In this document: positions 6,826-14,834 of the stretch, piece after piece
How positions within the stretch are numbered: the first letter of the stretch is position 1
Layout: each line of letters opens with the position of its first letter
Origin: JASLQO01 sp002327525
Lineage (GTDB): Bacteria; Pseudomonadota; Gammaproteobacteria; Pseudomonadales; Azotimanducaceae
Reading direction: 5' to 3'
DNA: 22,103 nucleotides
Assembly (NCBI GenBank): GCA_030744435.1
Contig: JASLQO010000006.1
Location: forward strand, 1 to 22,103
Made by a program: the position numbers and the translations under genes
The notes under the pieces: generated by a model
What the model was told of the DNA's origin: nothing
Database searches by the model: none
The model's input: only the letters and a program-made list of their open reading frames with translations

Positions 6826-7728
6826 TCAGATCTCCGGCAGGATTTCGCTTGCAAACCAGGTCATGTCCTCCACGCTCGAGAGTGTGACGGTGAGCTCCTC
6901 CACACCGGCAGCCTCGAATTGTCCGGCCTGCGCGATCATCCGGGCTGCGTCTCCAAACAGCACACCGCCAGTATTCCATTGGGTGGCGGCCGCATGGCGG
7001 CCACCGGCCCGCGCGCCGGTCTGGATCCCTTCGACCAGTTTCTCCGCCGCCTGCGCATCGCCGCCTCTGAGTACCAGGACATCGGCAGTGATGCGCAGAC
7101 GAGCACGGCCGGCGGCCGTGCAGCGCGCCGCGGCTTCAGCCGCCAACGCTGCTACCGCATCTGCGCCGAGCTGCCAGGTATTGATCTCATCGGCTTCGCG
7201 CACGGCGATGTCCAAGGCGCGGCCGGGGATGTTCACACCGATGATCACCGGCGGGTGCGGTACTTGCACGCATCGGGGATTGATCAGCGTACCCCCGGTG
7301 TACTCGAAATAGTCGCCGGCAAATTCCACTGCCTCGGCGCTCCAGAGCTGCTTCATCACCTGAATCATCTCGTCCATTCGCCCCAGCCGCTCGCGCATCG
7401 CTGGACGTGTACCGAATCCGAACGGCAGAAAGTCGGCGTGGTTGTAACCGGTACCGATACCGAAACGCACCCGGCCCTTGCTTACCATGTCGGCTGTGGC
7501 GACCGCGCTCGCGAGTTCTGTGGGGTGGTGCATGGGAGCGGCGGTGACGTGCGTGCCGAGTTTGATGCGTTTGGTTCTTGCCGCGATGTAAGACAGCATC
7601 GGCCACGGATCCGGTGTGTCCATGTAGGGATGGTCGATCACGTAGAGTGCCTCGAAGCCGGTTCGGTCCAACTCCTCCCAGTGGCCCTCCAGGAACATAG
7701 GGTTCATGACGATCATGCTGACTTGCAT
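6826..7728 (-). CDS. LLM-class (luciferase-like) flavin-dependent oxidoreductase
   Basis: This 300-residue TIM-barrel enzyme of the bacterial luciferase superfamily uses FMN or F420. Supporting features are the RTKRIKLGTHVTAAPMHHPT segment (about 51-70), VSKGRVRFGIGTGYNHADF (about 82-100, the phosphate/flavin loop), and a C-terminal GVEELTVTL strand. Relatives oxygenate or reduce cyclic ketones, aldehydes, sulfonates or F420 substrates. It starts at 7728 with GGAG 9 nt upstream and only 31 bp after the stop of the molybdopterin subunit, so it is the fourth gene of the Mo-hydroxylase operon. A plausible joint role is successive oxidation of one ring substrate, but this is inference. Flavin type cannot be settled by reading. 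Confidence 0.88.
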   Translation of the reverse strand: MQVSMIVMNPMFLEGHWEELDRTGFEALYVIDHPYMDTPDPWPMLSYIAARTKRIKLGTHVTAAPMHHPTELASAVATADMVSKGRVRFGIGTGYNHADFLPFGFGTRPAMRERLGRMDEMIQVMKQLWSAEAVEFAGDYFEYTGGTLINPRCVQVPHPPVIIGVNIPGRALDIAVREADEINTWQLGADAVAALAAEAAARCTAAGRARLRITADVLVLRGGDAQAAEKLVEGIQTGARAGGRHAAATQWNTGGVLFGDAARMIAQAGQFEAAGVEELTVTLSSVEDMTWFASEILPEI

Positions 7729-7759
7729 GGCATATCTCCAATCGTTGCAATCAGACCCA

Positions 7760-10165
7760 TCAACTCGTCGCCACTCGGCCGGGTGTGGCCTGCCGAATCA
7801 GCGACCAGACCCGTTCGGGCTTGGCGTTGGCGTGGGTCAGCTCGACCCCGAGCGGTTCCAGCGCGTCATTGACGGCGCAGAAAATGGCTCCGGGTGTCAC
7901 GTGAATGGCACCTTCGCCGGTCCCTTTGACGCCGAGCGCCGTGTTGGGGGAAGGTGTTACCAAGGCGTGCTTCTCGGTCATGGGCACCTCGAATACCGTG
8001 GGCATCAGATAATCCGCGTAGCTGGCCGTCTGAGGATTGCCAAACTCATCGAAACAATACTCCTCGTACAGGGCTGTGCCCGTGCCCTGGGCGACACCGC
8101 CTTGAACCTGACCTTCGACCGACGCCGGATTCAGCCGTGTTCCACAGTCATCGGCGATCACGTATTTTTCGATGCATGTCTGGCCAGTGGCGGGATCGAT
8201 TTCGACCAGCACGACATGACAGGCGCTGGCATATGTGAGGTAGGGGGATCCGTCGCTGTCAGCCATGCCCTCTCCCCGCCAAGTGTGCCCGGCCTGGGGA
8301 TTGCCATCGACGTCTCCCGGCAGAAGGTCTGCCCTGAGTATCATCGCCGCCGCCACCTGGGCGAGCGGCAGGCTTGGACCCTGGTCGGTGTTCGCTTGAA
8401 CGCAGCCCTCGGAGATAATCAGGTGCTCGGCGGAACTCTGCAGCAGGATGGAGGCCGCCTGCTTGAGCTTGTCGGCCAGCTTGATGGCGGCGCCGATGAC
8501 TGCGCCGCTGAGTGCCACGGCCTGACGGGATCCCGCGGGTCCCATGGAGGGAGCCGGATTTTTCGAGTCGGCCTGGCGAACCCTGACCTGTTCCATGGGA
8601 ACGCCGAAAAAGTCCGCCACGATCTGGGCAGCGAAGGTGTACTGTCCCTGGCCTTCGAGTGCGTAGAACACTTCCACATCGATGCGGCCGTTGCTGTCTA
8701 TGCTGAGGGCGGCGGATTCGGGATTAATGGCGGCGTTGCCGCCGATCCATTCCCGGTAGGGACCGGTCATGGCCCACACCCCTCCGGGTTCGATGCCAAA
8801 GACCGCGCTGATCCCCACCAGCTTGCCGTCCTGACGTCTTTGGGCCTGCAGCGTTCGGAGGGTTTCGTAGTCCGATTTGCAGAGGGCGAGATCCATCAAT
8901 GCCGGATAATCTCCGCTGTCATAATCCGTGCCGGCGGGGGTCTTGTAAGGGAATTCTTCCGGCTGCACGAAGTTTTTGCGCCGAATGTCCACCGGATCCA
9001 TGCCGAGCTGTCGTGCGGCCTTGTCCATCAGTCGTTCGATCACCAGCGTGTGGGGGGTGCAGCCGTAGCCGCGATAGGCGCCCTCGGGTGATTTGTTGGT
9101 GACGACCGCGGTCAGGTCATAGCGCACGTGATCGACCTTGTAAGGGCCGGTGAGCATGACGATGGGTTTCCAGCACATGCTGGGTGCGGAGTTCTCGCTG
9201 GACGCTCCGGCATCGTTCAGGCAGCGCATGGCCATGACGGTGCAGCGACCGTCGCGAGTGAAACCGAACGCTGCTTCATAGCGGCGATCCCAGGCGTGGG
9301 TGCCGCTGGCGAGCAGGTGCTCCATGCGGTCTTCGATGTATTTCACATAGCGCCCGCCGCTCGCGCGGGAGAGCAGCGCCGCGATCAGCTGATACTTGAG
9401 CAGGTACAGTTTGGTGCCGAAGCTGCCGCCATGGGGCTGGGCGATGATGTGGTCGCGGCCCGGCGGATCGGTGAGATGACCGGCGATAGAGCCCCCGGGC
9501 GATTGGGTATTGCACCAGCAGGTGAGCTCATCCGCTGCCGTGTCCCAGCGGGAAACGAGACCGTTGGTCTCGAGCGGGTTGCCGCTTACCCGCGGGAAGC
9601 GAAACTCACCTTTCACCACCAGCTCTGCGGCTTCGAGCATCGCGTCGGGATCACCGTAGACGTAGTCTTTTTGGAACATGACATTGGTGCCCTGATCCTC
9701 GAAGAGGAGGGCGCTCCCCGGGACCGCCGCCGTCGCCGGATCGACCACCGGGTCGAGAGGCTCGTAGTCGACCTGAATGAGCTCGGTGGCATCTTCGGCG
9801 ATGTGCCGGCTGGTAGCAGCGACCGCGGCGACGATCTCACCCGTGTAGCGAACCTTGTCCGCCGCGATGGCGTAGCCCGCCCAGCCAGGTCCGATGGCCG
9901 GCAGCCCGCCGAGGGGGCGGGTCAGCTGCTCGACCTCGGATCCGGTCAAAACGCAGGCCACACCCGGGAGGGATCTCGCGGCCGAGGTATCGATGTGCCC
10001 GATACGCGCGTGGGGCAGGGGGCTGCGCAGCATGGCAATGTGGAGCATGCCCGGAAACTGCAGATCGTCGATGTGTCGTGCGCTGCCCGTCAGAAGCACC
10101 GGATCCTCGACACGTGGGACCGGCTGGCCGGTGAACTTCGGTTGGAATGGGAGTGCATCGCTCAT
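7760..10165 (-). CDS. Molybdopterin-binding large subunit, xanthine dehydrogenase / CO dehydrogenase family
   Basis: This 801-residue catalytic subunit carries the Mo-MCD cofactor and hydroxylates substrates with water-derived oxygen. In order are the N-terminal domain (VPRVEDPVLLTGSARHIDDL, about 16-35), the Mo-site loop PHGGSFGTK (about 244-252), EGAYRGYGCTP (about 361-371), and the C-terminal GVKGTGEGA with the expected base Glu751. The AYRGYG loop lacks the AYRCSFR cysteine that defines form-I CO dehydrogenase, so a CO oxidiser is unlikely; an aldehyde, N-heterocycle or ring hydroxylase is more plausible. The start at 10165 (MSDALPFQPK) overlaps the stop of the 2Fe-2S gene as ATGA; longer upstream readings are shadow. 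No export signal is seen. It is the third gene of the operon. Confidence 0.95.
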   Translation of the reverse strand: MSDALPFQPKFTGQPVPRVEDPVLLTGSARHIDDLQFPGMLHIAMLRSPLPHARIGHIDTSAARSLPGVACVLTGSEVEQLTRPLGGLPAIGPGWAGYAIAADKVRYTGEIVAAVAATSRHIAEDATELIQVDYEPLDPVVDPATAAVPGSALLFEDQGTNVMFQKDYVYGDPDAMLEAAELVVKGEFRFPRVSGNPLETNGLVSRWDTAADELTCWCNTQSPGGSIAGHLTDPPGRDHIIAQPHGGSFGTKLYLLKYQLIAALLSRASGGRYVKYIEDRMEHLLASGTHAWDRRYEAAFGFTRDGRCTVMAMRCLNDAGASSENSAPSMCWKPIVMLTGPYKVDHVRYDLTAVVTNKSPEGAYRGYGCTPHTLVIERLMDKAARQLGMDPVDIRRKNFVQPEEFPYKTPAGTDYDSGDYPALMDLALCKSDYETLRTLQAQRRQDGKLVGISAVFGIEPGGVWAMTGPYREWIGGNAAINPESAALSIDSNGRIDVEVFYALEGQGQYTFAAQIVADFFGVPMEQVRVRQADSKNPAPSMGPAGSRQAVALSGAVIGAAIKLADKLKQAASILLQSSAEHLIISEGCVQANTDQGPSLPLAQVAAAMILRADLLPGDVDGNPQAGHTWRGEGMADSDGSPYLTYASACHVVLVEIDPATGQTCIEKYVIADDCGTRLNPASVEGQVQGGVAQGTGTALYEEYCFDEFGNPQTASYADYLMPTVFEVPMTEKHALVTPSPNTALGVKGTGEGAIHVTPGAIFCAVNDALEPLGVELTHANAKPERVWSLIRQATPGRVATS

Positions 10166-10665
10166 GTCGATGCCGCGAGGTCGTCGATCGCGCGTCTGAT
10201 GGAGGCCAGGATCTGCTGGTAGCCAGTGCAGCGGCACAGGTGGCCGCCCAACGCATCCATAATAGCCGCATCCGACGGATCGGGGTCGCCCTCCAGGAGG
10301 GCGGAGACGGTCAACAGGATGCCAGGGGTGCAGAAGCCGCACTGCAGGCCATGCGCCTGCCGGAAGGCTTCCTGTATCGGGTGCAGCTGGTTGTCGTCCG
10401 CCAGGGATTCGACAGTGCGAATCGACTGGCCGTCGGCCTGTACCGCCAGCAGCAGGCAGGCGCGCACGGGCTCGCCGTTGAATAGCACCGTGCAGGAACC
10501 GCAGACCCCGTGCTCGCAGCCAACCCGTACACCGGTTGCGCCGATGTCCTCCCGCAGCACGTCCGCCAACGACCTGCGCGATGCCACCCGGAGCGAGTGC
10601 TGAAGCCCGTTCACGCTGATCTCGATCGCGATCGTATCCGCCGTGAGATTGGAGTGGCGCGTCAT
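10162..10665 (-). CDS. 2Fe-2S small subunit of the molybdenum hydroxylase
   Basis: This 167-residue electron-transfer subunit has two clusters. The N-terminal plant-ferredoxin-type site has Cys50, Cys55, Cys58 and Cys70 (CEHGVCGSC...C). The C-terminal helical domain site has Cys109, Cys112, Cys144 and Cys146 (CGFC...CRC). All eight ligands are present, so both clusters should form. It passes electrons from the molybdenum site to FAD. Its ATG (10665) overlaps the stop of the FAD subunit and its stop overlaps the start of the large subunit, both by 4 nt, which ensures equal synthesis of the three parts. There is no twin-arginine signal, so the enzyme is cytoplasmic. Confidence 0.96.
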   Translation of the reverse strand: MTRHSNLTADTIAIEISVNGLQHSLRVASRRSLADVLREDIGATGVRVGCEHGVCGSCTVLFNGEPVRACLLLAVQADGQSIRTVESLADDNQLHPIQEAFRQAHGLQCGFCTPGILLTVSALLEGDPDPSDAAIMDALGGHLCRCTGYQQILASIRRAIDDLAAST

Positions 10666-11540
10666 CCTGTGCTGTCCGGCCTAGAACGTGCCCACGCTTC
10701 CTGCAGCGCCCGGTGGCACAGCTCGACCGCGAGCGCTTTGCGGTATTCCGCCGAGGCGTGGGGGTCGCTGGTGGGTGTCAGGTAGGCGCCGATGTCGGCA
10801 GAAACCAACCGGAACAACTCGGGTGAGGGCGGCTCACCCTCCAGTCTGGCTTCCAGATGCGGAAACCGGATGGCGGATCCCGCGACCCCGAATCCAGCCA
10901 GTCGGCAGCGCTCGATGGTGGCCCCCGAAACGGTCATGAGGCAGGTAACGCCTGCCAGGGCGAAGTCGCCATGGCGTCGGGAAATCTCGTGAATGCTCCA
11001 GCCCGTCGCGCTCGTGGGGACCGGCAGCAGCACCTCGATTACCAATTCGCCGGGTGCGAGGGTTGTCGCGAAGTACCCCTGATAGAACTCGCCGATATCC
11101 AGCAACCGTTCGCGGTGGCGGCCACGAACCCTCAGCTTCGCGTCCAGCAGGAGGGCGACGGCAGGCAGCTCGGCTGACGGATCGCCGTGAGCGATGCTGC
11201 CGACAATGGTCCCGCGGTTGCGGATCTGCGGGTGCGACATCAAGGCGGCTGTGGCAGCAAGTAGGGGCAGCCTGGCATCGATCAGAGGATCACACGACAA
11301 CCGCGACTGTCGGCACAGTGCCCCGACCACCAGTTTCCCGCCGGTCTCATCGATTTGGTCGAGATCGGGCAGGCCGTTGATGTCGATGAGCACCGCAGGG
11401 CGTGCAAGACGCATGTTGAGCAGGGGGACCAGGCTCTGACCACCGGCGAGCACCCGCGCATCGTCACCATGCTCGGCCAGCATCTCGACGGCTTCGTCCA
11501 GACTGGCGGGTTTCAGATAGTAGAATGAAGCTGGTTTCAA
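10662..11540 (-). CDS. FAD-binding medium subunit of the molybdenum hydroxylase (CoxM-like)
   Basis: This 292-residue subunit is the electron exit to the acceptor. Family motifs are seen: AGGQSLVPLLNMRLARP (about 32-48) and RNRGTIVGSIAHGDPSAELP (about 107-126), both lining the FAD. The order FAD-FeS-Mo (M-S-L) is that of CO-dehydrogenase-type operons. The start is a TTG at 11540 (TTG AAA CCA GCT); no in-frame ATG or GTG lies near, and the resulting MKPASFYYLKPASLDEA is a standard N-terminus for the family. The ribosome site is poor (GGGA about 14 nt away), so translation of the operon may start weakly. A palindrome about 150 bp upstream may be its operator. Confidence 0.93.
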   Translation of the reverse strand: MKPASFYYLKPASLDEAVEMLAEHGDDARVLAGGQSLVPLLNMRLARPAVLIDINGLPDLDQIDETGGKLVVGALCRQSRLSCDPLIDARLPLLAATAALMSHPQIRNRGTIVGSIAHGDPSAELPAVALLLDAKLRVRGRHRERLLDIGEFYQGYFATTLAPGELVIEVLLPVPTSATGWSIHEISRRHGDFALAGVTCLMTVSGATIERCRLAGFGVAGSAIRFPHLEARLEGEPPSPELFRLVSADIGAYLTPTSDPHASAEYRKALAVELCHRALQEAWARSRPDSTG

Positions 11541-11686
11541 ACTGAGCGGTCCCGTTCGGCATCTACTGCGACGGCGGTCATCTATTCTTATGCTGCCATT
11601 CTAGCGTAGATCGCAGACGACGGTGCGCCACCCTGCACTCGGTGGATGCCCGACCCGCTCGGGGTGGCTGCAACTCACAGACCGCG

Positions 11687-11705
11687 CGCTGACAAAATGT
11701 CAGCG
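11687..11705. promoter_or_regulatory. Operator-like inverted repeat upstream of the Mo-hydroxylase operon
   Basis: CGCTGACA-AAA-TGTCAGCG is a perfect 8-bp inverted repeat with a 3-nt centre, about 147 bp upstream of the FAD-subunit start. It is too short in spacing to be a good RNA hairpin loop but typical of a dimeric regulator site. No regulator gene is in the window. The surrounding intergenic stretch 11541-11825 holds no gene that I can see. Confidence 0.4.
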
Positions 11706-11789
11706 TCTTGGGTCGTGGCGCAGCGCCAAGGCAACGAGCACCTTAAGGGCAGTCACCATGAGAGGCCCCCAGCCGGTCAGATGAGAACG

Positions 11790-11811
11790 GCGGCTGCCGG
11801 CCGGCAGCCGC
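11790..11811. terminator. Perfect 22-bp GC-rich palindrome after NTF2-like gene B, possible terminator
   Basis: The sequence reads the same on both strands over 22 bases (core GCTGCCGGCCGGCAGC) and starts 15 bp past the stop of the minus-strand NTF2-like gene. An RNA copy could fold into a strong stem. No T-run follows on either strand, so it is not a textbook intrinsic terminator. Confidence 0.35.
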
Positions 11812-11825
11812 GCTGCGGGTAACAC

Positions 11826-12245
11826 TCAACACCCATCGTTCACCTGCTCGAGCCGCGTCTGGGAAAACACCCGGTTCTTCACGCGCCAACCCTGGGTTGT
11901 TTTCACCACTTCGTCGTAGTAGCTCCCGTGAATCACGCGATCTCCCCGCTCACCGTCACCGGCGCTGACCGGGAGTATGGCTCTCGTGTGGAGCTTGACG
12001 ACACCGTCCTGCACGTCGACGAAGATGTTCGTCATCAGATGAGCGTTCGGGTGCGGGGCCGCATCGCTGTCCATGTACCGCTTGATCCCCTCCAAACCGA
12101 TCATCTCGACCAGGCCAATGACGCGAAACTCCGCATCGTCGGTGAAAATCTCACCCAGACGCGGCCAGTCGCGGTCATCGATGATGTTGCCGTAGCGTCC
12201 CGGAAGCTCGTGTAGTTCCAGCCGGTCTTCGATGCTCAGTTTCAT
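11826..12245 (-). CDS. NTF2-like / SnoaL-like superfamily protein (putative dehydratase or isomerase), copy B
   Basis: This 139-residue protein belongs to the same superfamily as the gene at 5668-6177 but is only distantly related to it. From ATG 12245 it begins MKLSIEDRLELHELPGRYGN and continues IIDDRDWPRLGEIFTDDAEF, a very typical SnoaL_4 opening. Tyr18, Asp23 and His69 (NAHLMTNIFVDV) occupy the places of the Tyr/Asp/His set used by BaiE-type dehydratases. The C-terminal HGSYYDEVVKTTQGWRVKNR (about 106-125) is the standard closing strand pair. A frame extension to a TTG at 12293 has no ribosome site; 12245 has GGAG 11 nt upstream. It is divergent from the hydrolase gene at 12438 and may share its control region. 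Confidence 0.88.
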   Translation of the reverse strand: MKLSIEDRLELHELPGRYGNIIDDRDWPRLGEIFTDDAEFRVIGLVEMIGLEGIKRYMDSDAAPHPNAHLMTNIFVDVQDGVVKLHTRAILPVSAGDGERGDRVIHGSYYDEVVKTTQGWRVKNRVFSQTRLEQVNDGC

Positions 12246-12313
12246 GCCGCCGAGGCTCCGGAAAATGCGTTGGATGGCAGACATTGTAAACAACGCGACC
12301 GCGCAATTGGCTG

Positions 12314-12331
12314 CTCGGTGGTCGAACCGAG
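12314..12331. promoter_or_regulatory. Inverted repeat in the divergent promoter region of NTF2-like B and the hydrolase
   Basis: CTCGGT-6 nt-ACCGAG is a perfect 6-bp inverted repeat about midway between the starts at 12245 (-) and 12438 (+). It could bind a regulator acting in both directions. A 6-bp match in GC-rich DNA may be chance. Confidence 0.25.
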
Positions 12332-12437
12332 GCGTTGGTGTGGTCGGATCTGCCGGTCAGCCCACCCATCGGTGTTCATGGCATTAGACCTTTCCCCTAT
12401 ATCCAACACGGCGCCGTCCCGGTGAGAATGCACTGCA

Positions 12438-13250
12438 ATGTGCCCTGAATCGAGCGAGGGCGAGGTGGTAGTAGACCAGAAAGTGCGGCCACAGAGTGGA
12501 CCGTCGAGTCGCTGGGTGCGACTTTCCTGCGGCCTTTCACTGCACATCACGCAATGGCAGGAGGATTCGAGTCCGGTGCTGCTGATTGTGCATGGCGGTG
12601 GGCACGATGCGACGTGCTGGGCAACCGTGGCCGGGCATCTCGAGGGAGTCCGCGTGGTGGTTCCCGATGCACGGGGGCATGGCCGCAGCGACTGGGACCC
12701 GGACGGAGACTACAGCTGCCGGCGCCAGGTTGCCGATATCCTGGAGGTGCTGGACGAGCTCGGCATCGAGCGCTGTGTGGTTGCCGGACATTCGATGGGT
12801 GGCCTCAACGCGCTCGAGTTGGCAGGCAGCCATCCGCACCGCGTCGCCGCCCTGGTGCTTGTGGATGTCGGAACCGAGACGCGCAAGACCGGGCTTGACC
12901 ACGTGCGCCGCAAACGGGCACGGGATGACAGCCCCGATCTCGGACAGCGGTACGGTATTCGGCCCGCTCCATCGGACCCTCGGCTTGGCGTGCATGTGCC
13001 CACCTACTGCGGCGACGCCGACTACCGGCGTTCTCTGCTGGTTGCAGCAAAGGTTCCGCTCCTCGTGGTGCGAGGTGCTCACAGCGCCATTCTCACGCCG
13101 GAGAGCGCGGCGGCCACCGCGCGGCTGGTGGGGGGCCGTGTGGTGGACGTTCCCGAATCGGGTCACAATGTATCATTGTCAAATCCCTTGGCGACGGCGG
13201 ATGCGCTGCGGACCTTTCTCGACGAAGTGGCCACCGCCGACGTAACTTGA
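12438..13250 (+). CDS. Alpha/beta-hydrolase fold enzyme
   Basis: This 270-residue soluble hydrolase has the oxyanion segment LLIVHGGGHDATCW (about 48-61), the DARGHGRSDW strand-loop (about 77-86), the nucleophile elbow AGHSMGG with Ser119, and the catalytic His243 in ESGHNVS. The acid of the triad is not obvious: the usual position after strand 7 reads VRGAHSAILTPE without an Asp, while Asp143 in LVLVDVG after strand 6 could serve. Relatives cleave esters, lactones or C-C bonds in ring-degradation pathways. It starts at 12438; no strong ribosome site is seen. It is 40 bp ahead of the flavoprotein gene and surely co-transcribed with it. Substrate unknown. Confidence 0.9.
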   Translation: MCPESSEGEVVVDQKVRPQSGPSSRWVRLSCGLSLHITQWQEDSSPVLLIVHGGGHDATCWATVAGHLEGVRVVVPDARGHGRSDWDPDGDYSCRRQVADILEVLDELGIERCVVAGHSMGGLNALELAGSHPHRVAALVLVDVGTETRKTGLDHVRRKRARDDSPDLGQRYGIRPAPSDPRLGVHVPTYCGDADYRRSLLVAAKVPLLVVRGAHSAILTPESAAATARLVGGRVVDVPESGHNVSLSNPLATADALRTFLDEVATADVT

Positions 13251-13290
13251 AACACGGTCGCTGCTCAGTTCACCCTAGCCAGGAGCACTC

Positions 13291-14760
13291 ATGACTCACA
13301 TTCCGGAGCTGATGCACGCCAACGAAGTAACGAGCTGGGACGACACCGCGGATGTGGTGGTGATCGGTTTCGGTATCGCCGGCGCCTGTGCCGCGCTTGA
13401 GGCGCGCCGCGCAGGTGCGGACGTGCTCGTGATCGAGCGCGCCAGCGGTGGCGGCGGGGCGAGCTCGCTATCAGCGGGCATCTTCTATCTGGGCGGCGGC
13501 ACGGCGGTGCAGCAGGCCGTGGGCTTTGAAGACACGCCGGAGGAGATGTTCAGTTTCCTGATGGCCAGCACCGGTGCTCCAGACCCCGAGCTGGTGTGGC
13601 GCTTCTGCGCCGCATCGGCTGCGCATTTCGACTGGCTGGAAGCGCAAGGCGTGCCATTTAGGCGCACATACTACAAGGAGAAATCCGTCATCGCCCCGAC
13701 CGACGATTGCCTGACCGCCACCGGCAACGAGAAGGTCTGGCCCTACTACCTGTTCGCCAAGCCGGTCCCGCGAGGGCACAAGGTCGACAAAGAGGGCGAC
13801 GGAGGGGGAGCGCTGGCCATGAATGCGCTGATCGCCAGATGCGAGGAGGAAGGCGTACGGATTGTGGTCGACAGCCGGGTGGATGCGCTGGTATGCGACG
13901 AGGCAGGCCGCATCTGCGGTGCCCGCATCCGCCGTTCAGAGGGCGTGGTCTCGGTGCGTGCGCGGCGCGGCCTGGTGCTCGCCGCCGGAGGCTTCGGCAT
14001 GAATCCTGAGTACATGCGTGAGTGGTGTCCCGGCTTCCCTGAGACCGGGGCGGAGCCCATCGGCATTCCACACAACGACGGTGCCGCGCTTGAGCTCGGG
14101 CTGTCCGCGGGGGCCGCCACGCAGGCGATGAGCGGCACTATCGCCACGGCCTCGTTTTACCCTCCCGGCCAGCTCATCAAGGGAATTCTGGTGAACAAGC
14201 GCGGTGAACGCTTCGTGGCGGAGGATTCCTATCACGGCCGCACTGCGGCGTTCATTGCCGAGCAACCCGACATGGCGGCCTACCTGGTGCTCGACGCGGA
14301 GACGTTCGCCTATCCGGAAGACCGTCGCGCCCAGCACCGGCTGGTGGACGGATTCGAAACGATTGCAGAGATGGAGGCGGCGCTCGCGATACCGGAGGAC
14401 GGGCTACAGAAAACCCTGACGGACTACAACGCCGCCGCCGCGCGCGGCGAAGATCCGCTTCTGCACAAGCACCCCGACTGGGTGCAACCGCTCAACAACG
14501 CGCCCTATGCTGCGTTTGAGGTGGGGTACGACAACTCGCTGTACTTCTACCTGACCTTGGGAGGCATACAGACCAACGCGGACGCCCGGGTGCTGGATCG
14601 CCACGGCCATGCCATTCCCGGCTTCTATGCGGCCGGTGCCTGCGTGTCGTCCATCCCGCAGGATGGCAAAGGCTATGCCAGCGGCCTGAGTCTGGGCCCG
14701 GGATCGTATTTCGGTCGCGTGGCAGGTATCAACGCGGCGCGGGCAGCGGCCAACGACTGA
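13291..14760 (+). CDS. FAD-dependent oxidoreductase of the 3-ketosteroid-delta1-dehydrogenase / fumarate reductase flavoprotein family
   Basis: This 489-residue enzyme has a Rossmann FAD site, ADVVVIGFGIAGACAALEA (GFGIAG 26-31), with Glu49 in VIER contacting the ribose. The central fold has LVLAAGGFGMNPEYM, and the C-terminal cap returns with IPGFYAAGACVSS and GYASGLSLGPGSYFGR, the flavin-closing motif. This class inserts or removes a C=C bond next to a carbonyl (ketosteroid dehydrogenase, fumarate/urocanate reductase). The GYASG...LGPG ending differs from the GxxYPGPG of classical KstD, so it is a relative rather than an orthologue. No signal peptide and no heme motif are seen. AGGAG lies upstream of ATG 13291. 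It follows the hydrolase gene by 40 bp. Confidence 0.9.
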   Translation: MTHIPELMHANEVTSWDDTADVVVIGFGIAGACAALEARRAGADVLVIERASGGGGASSLSAGIFYLGGGTAVQQAVGFEDTPEEMFSFLMASTGAPDPELVWRFCAASAAHFDWLEAQGVPFRRTYYKEKSVIAPTDDCLTATGNEKVWPYYLFAKPVPRGHKVDKEGDGGGALAMNALIARCEEEGVRIVVDSRVDALVCDEAGRICGARIRRSEGVVSVRARRGLVLAAGGFGMNPEYMREWCPGFPETGAEPIGIPHNDGAALELGLSAGAATQAMSGTIATASFYPPGQLIKGILVNKRGERFVAEDSYHGRTAAFIAEQPDMAAYLVLDAETFAYPEDRRAQHRLVDGFETIAEMEAALAIPEDGLQKTLTDYNAAAARGEDPLLHKHPDWVQPLNNAPYAAFEVGYDNSLYFYLTLGGIQTNADARVLDRHGHAIPGFYAAGACVSSIPQDGKGYASGLSLGPGSYFGRVAGINAARAAAND

Positions 14761-14834
14761 GCCTGTCGCCGGCCACCCTCGCGATAGGGAAACGCCCGAT
14801 ACGACCTCTCGCCGAGCGCCAGTTCGCGGGTTTA

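Noticed and set aside
6712..7872. Plus-strand open frame (386 codons) over the LLM gene
   Set aside because: Antisense shadow; no ribosome site and no recognisable motif.
7706..9091. Long plus-strand open frame (461 codons) opposite the LLM and molybdopterin genes
   Set aside because: It is a shadow of GC-rich coding DNA; the minus strand carries all diagnostic motifs.
9128..10222. Plus-strand open frame (364 codons) opposite the molybdopterin subunit
   Set aside because: Same reason: antisense shadow with biased composition.
7760..11540. Aerobic carbon monoxide dehydrogenase (coxMSL)
   Set aside because: The gene order fits, but the large-subunit loop is AYRGYG without the Cys of form-I CO dehydrogenase.
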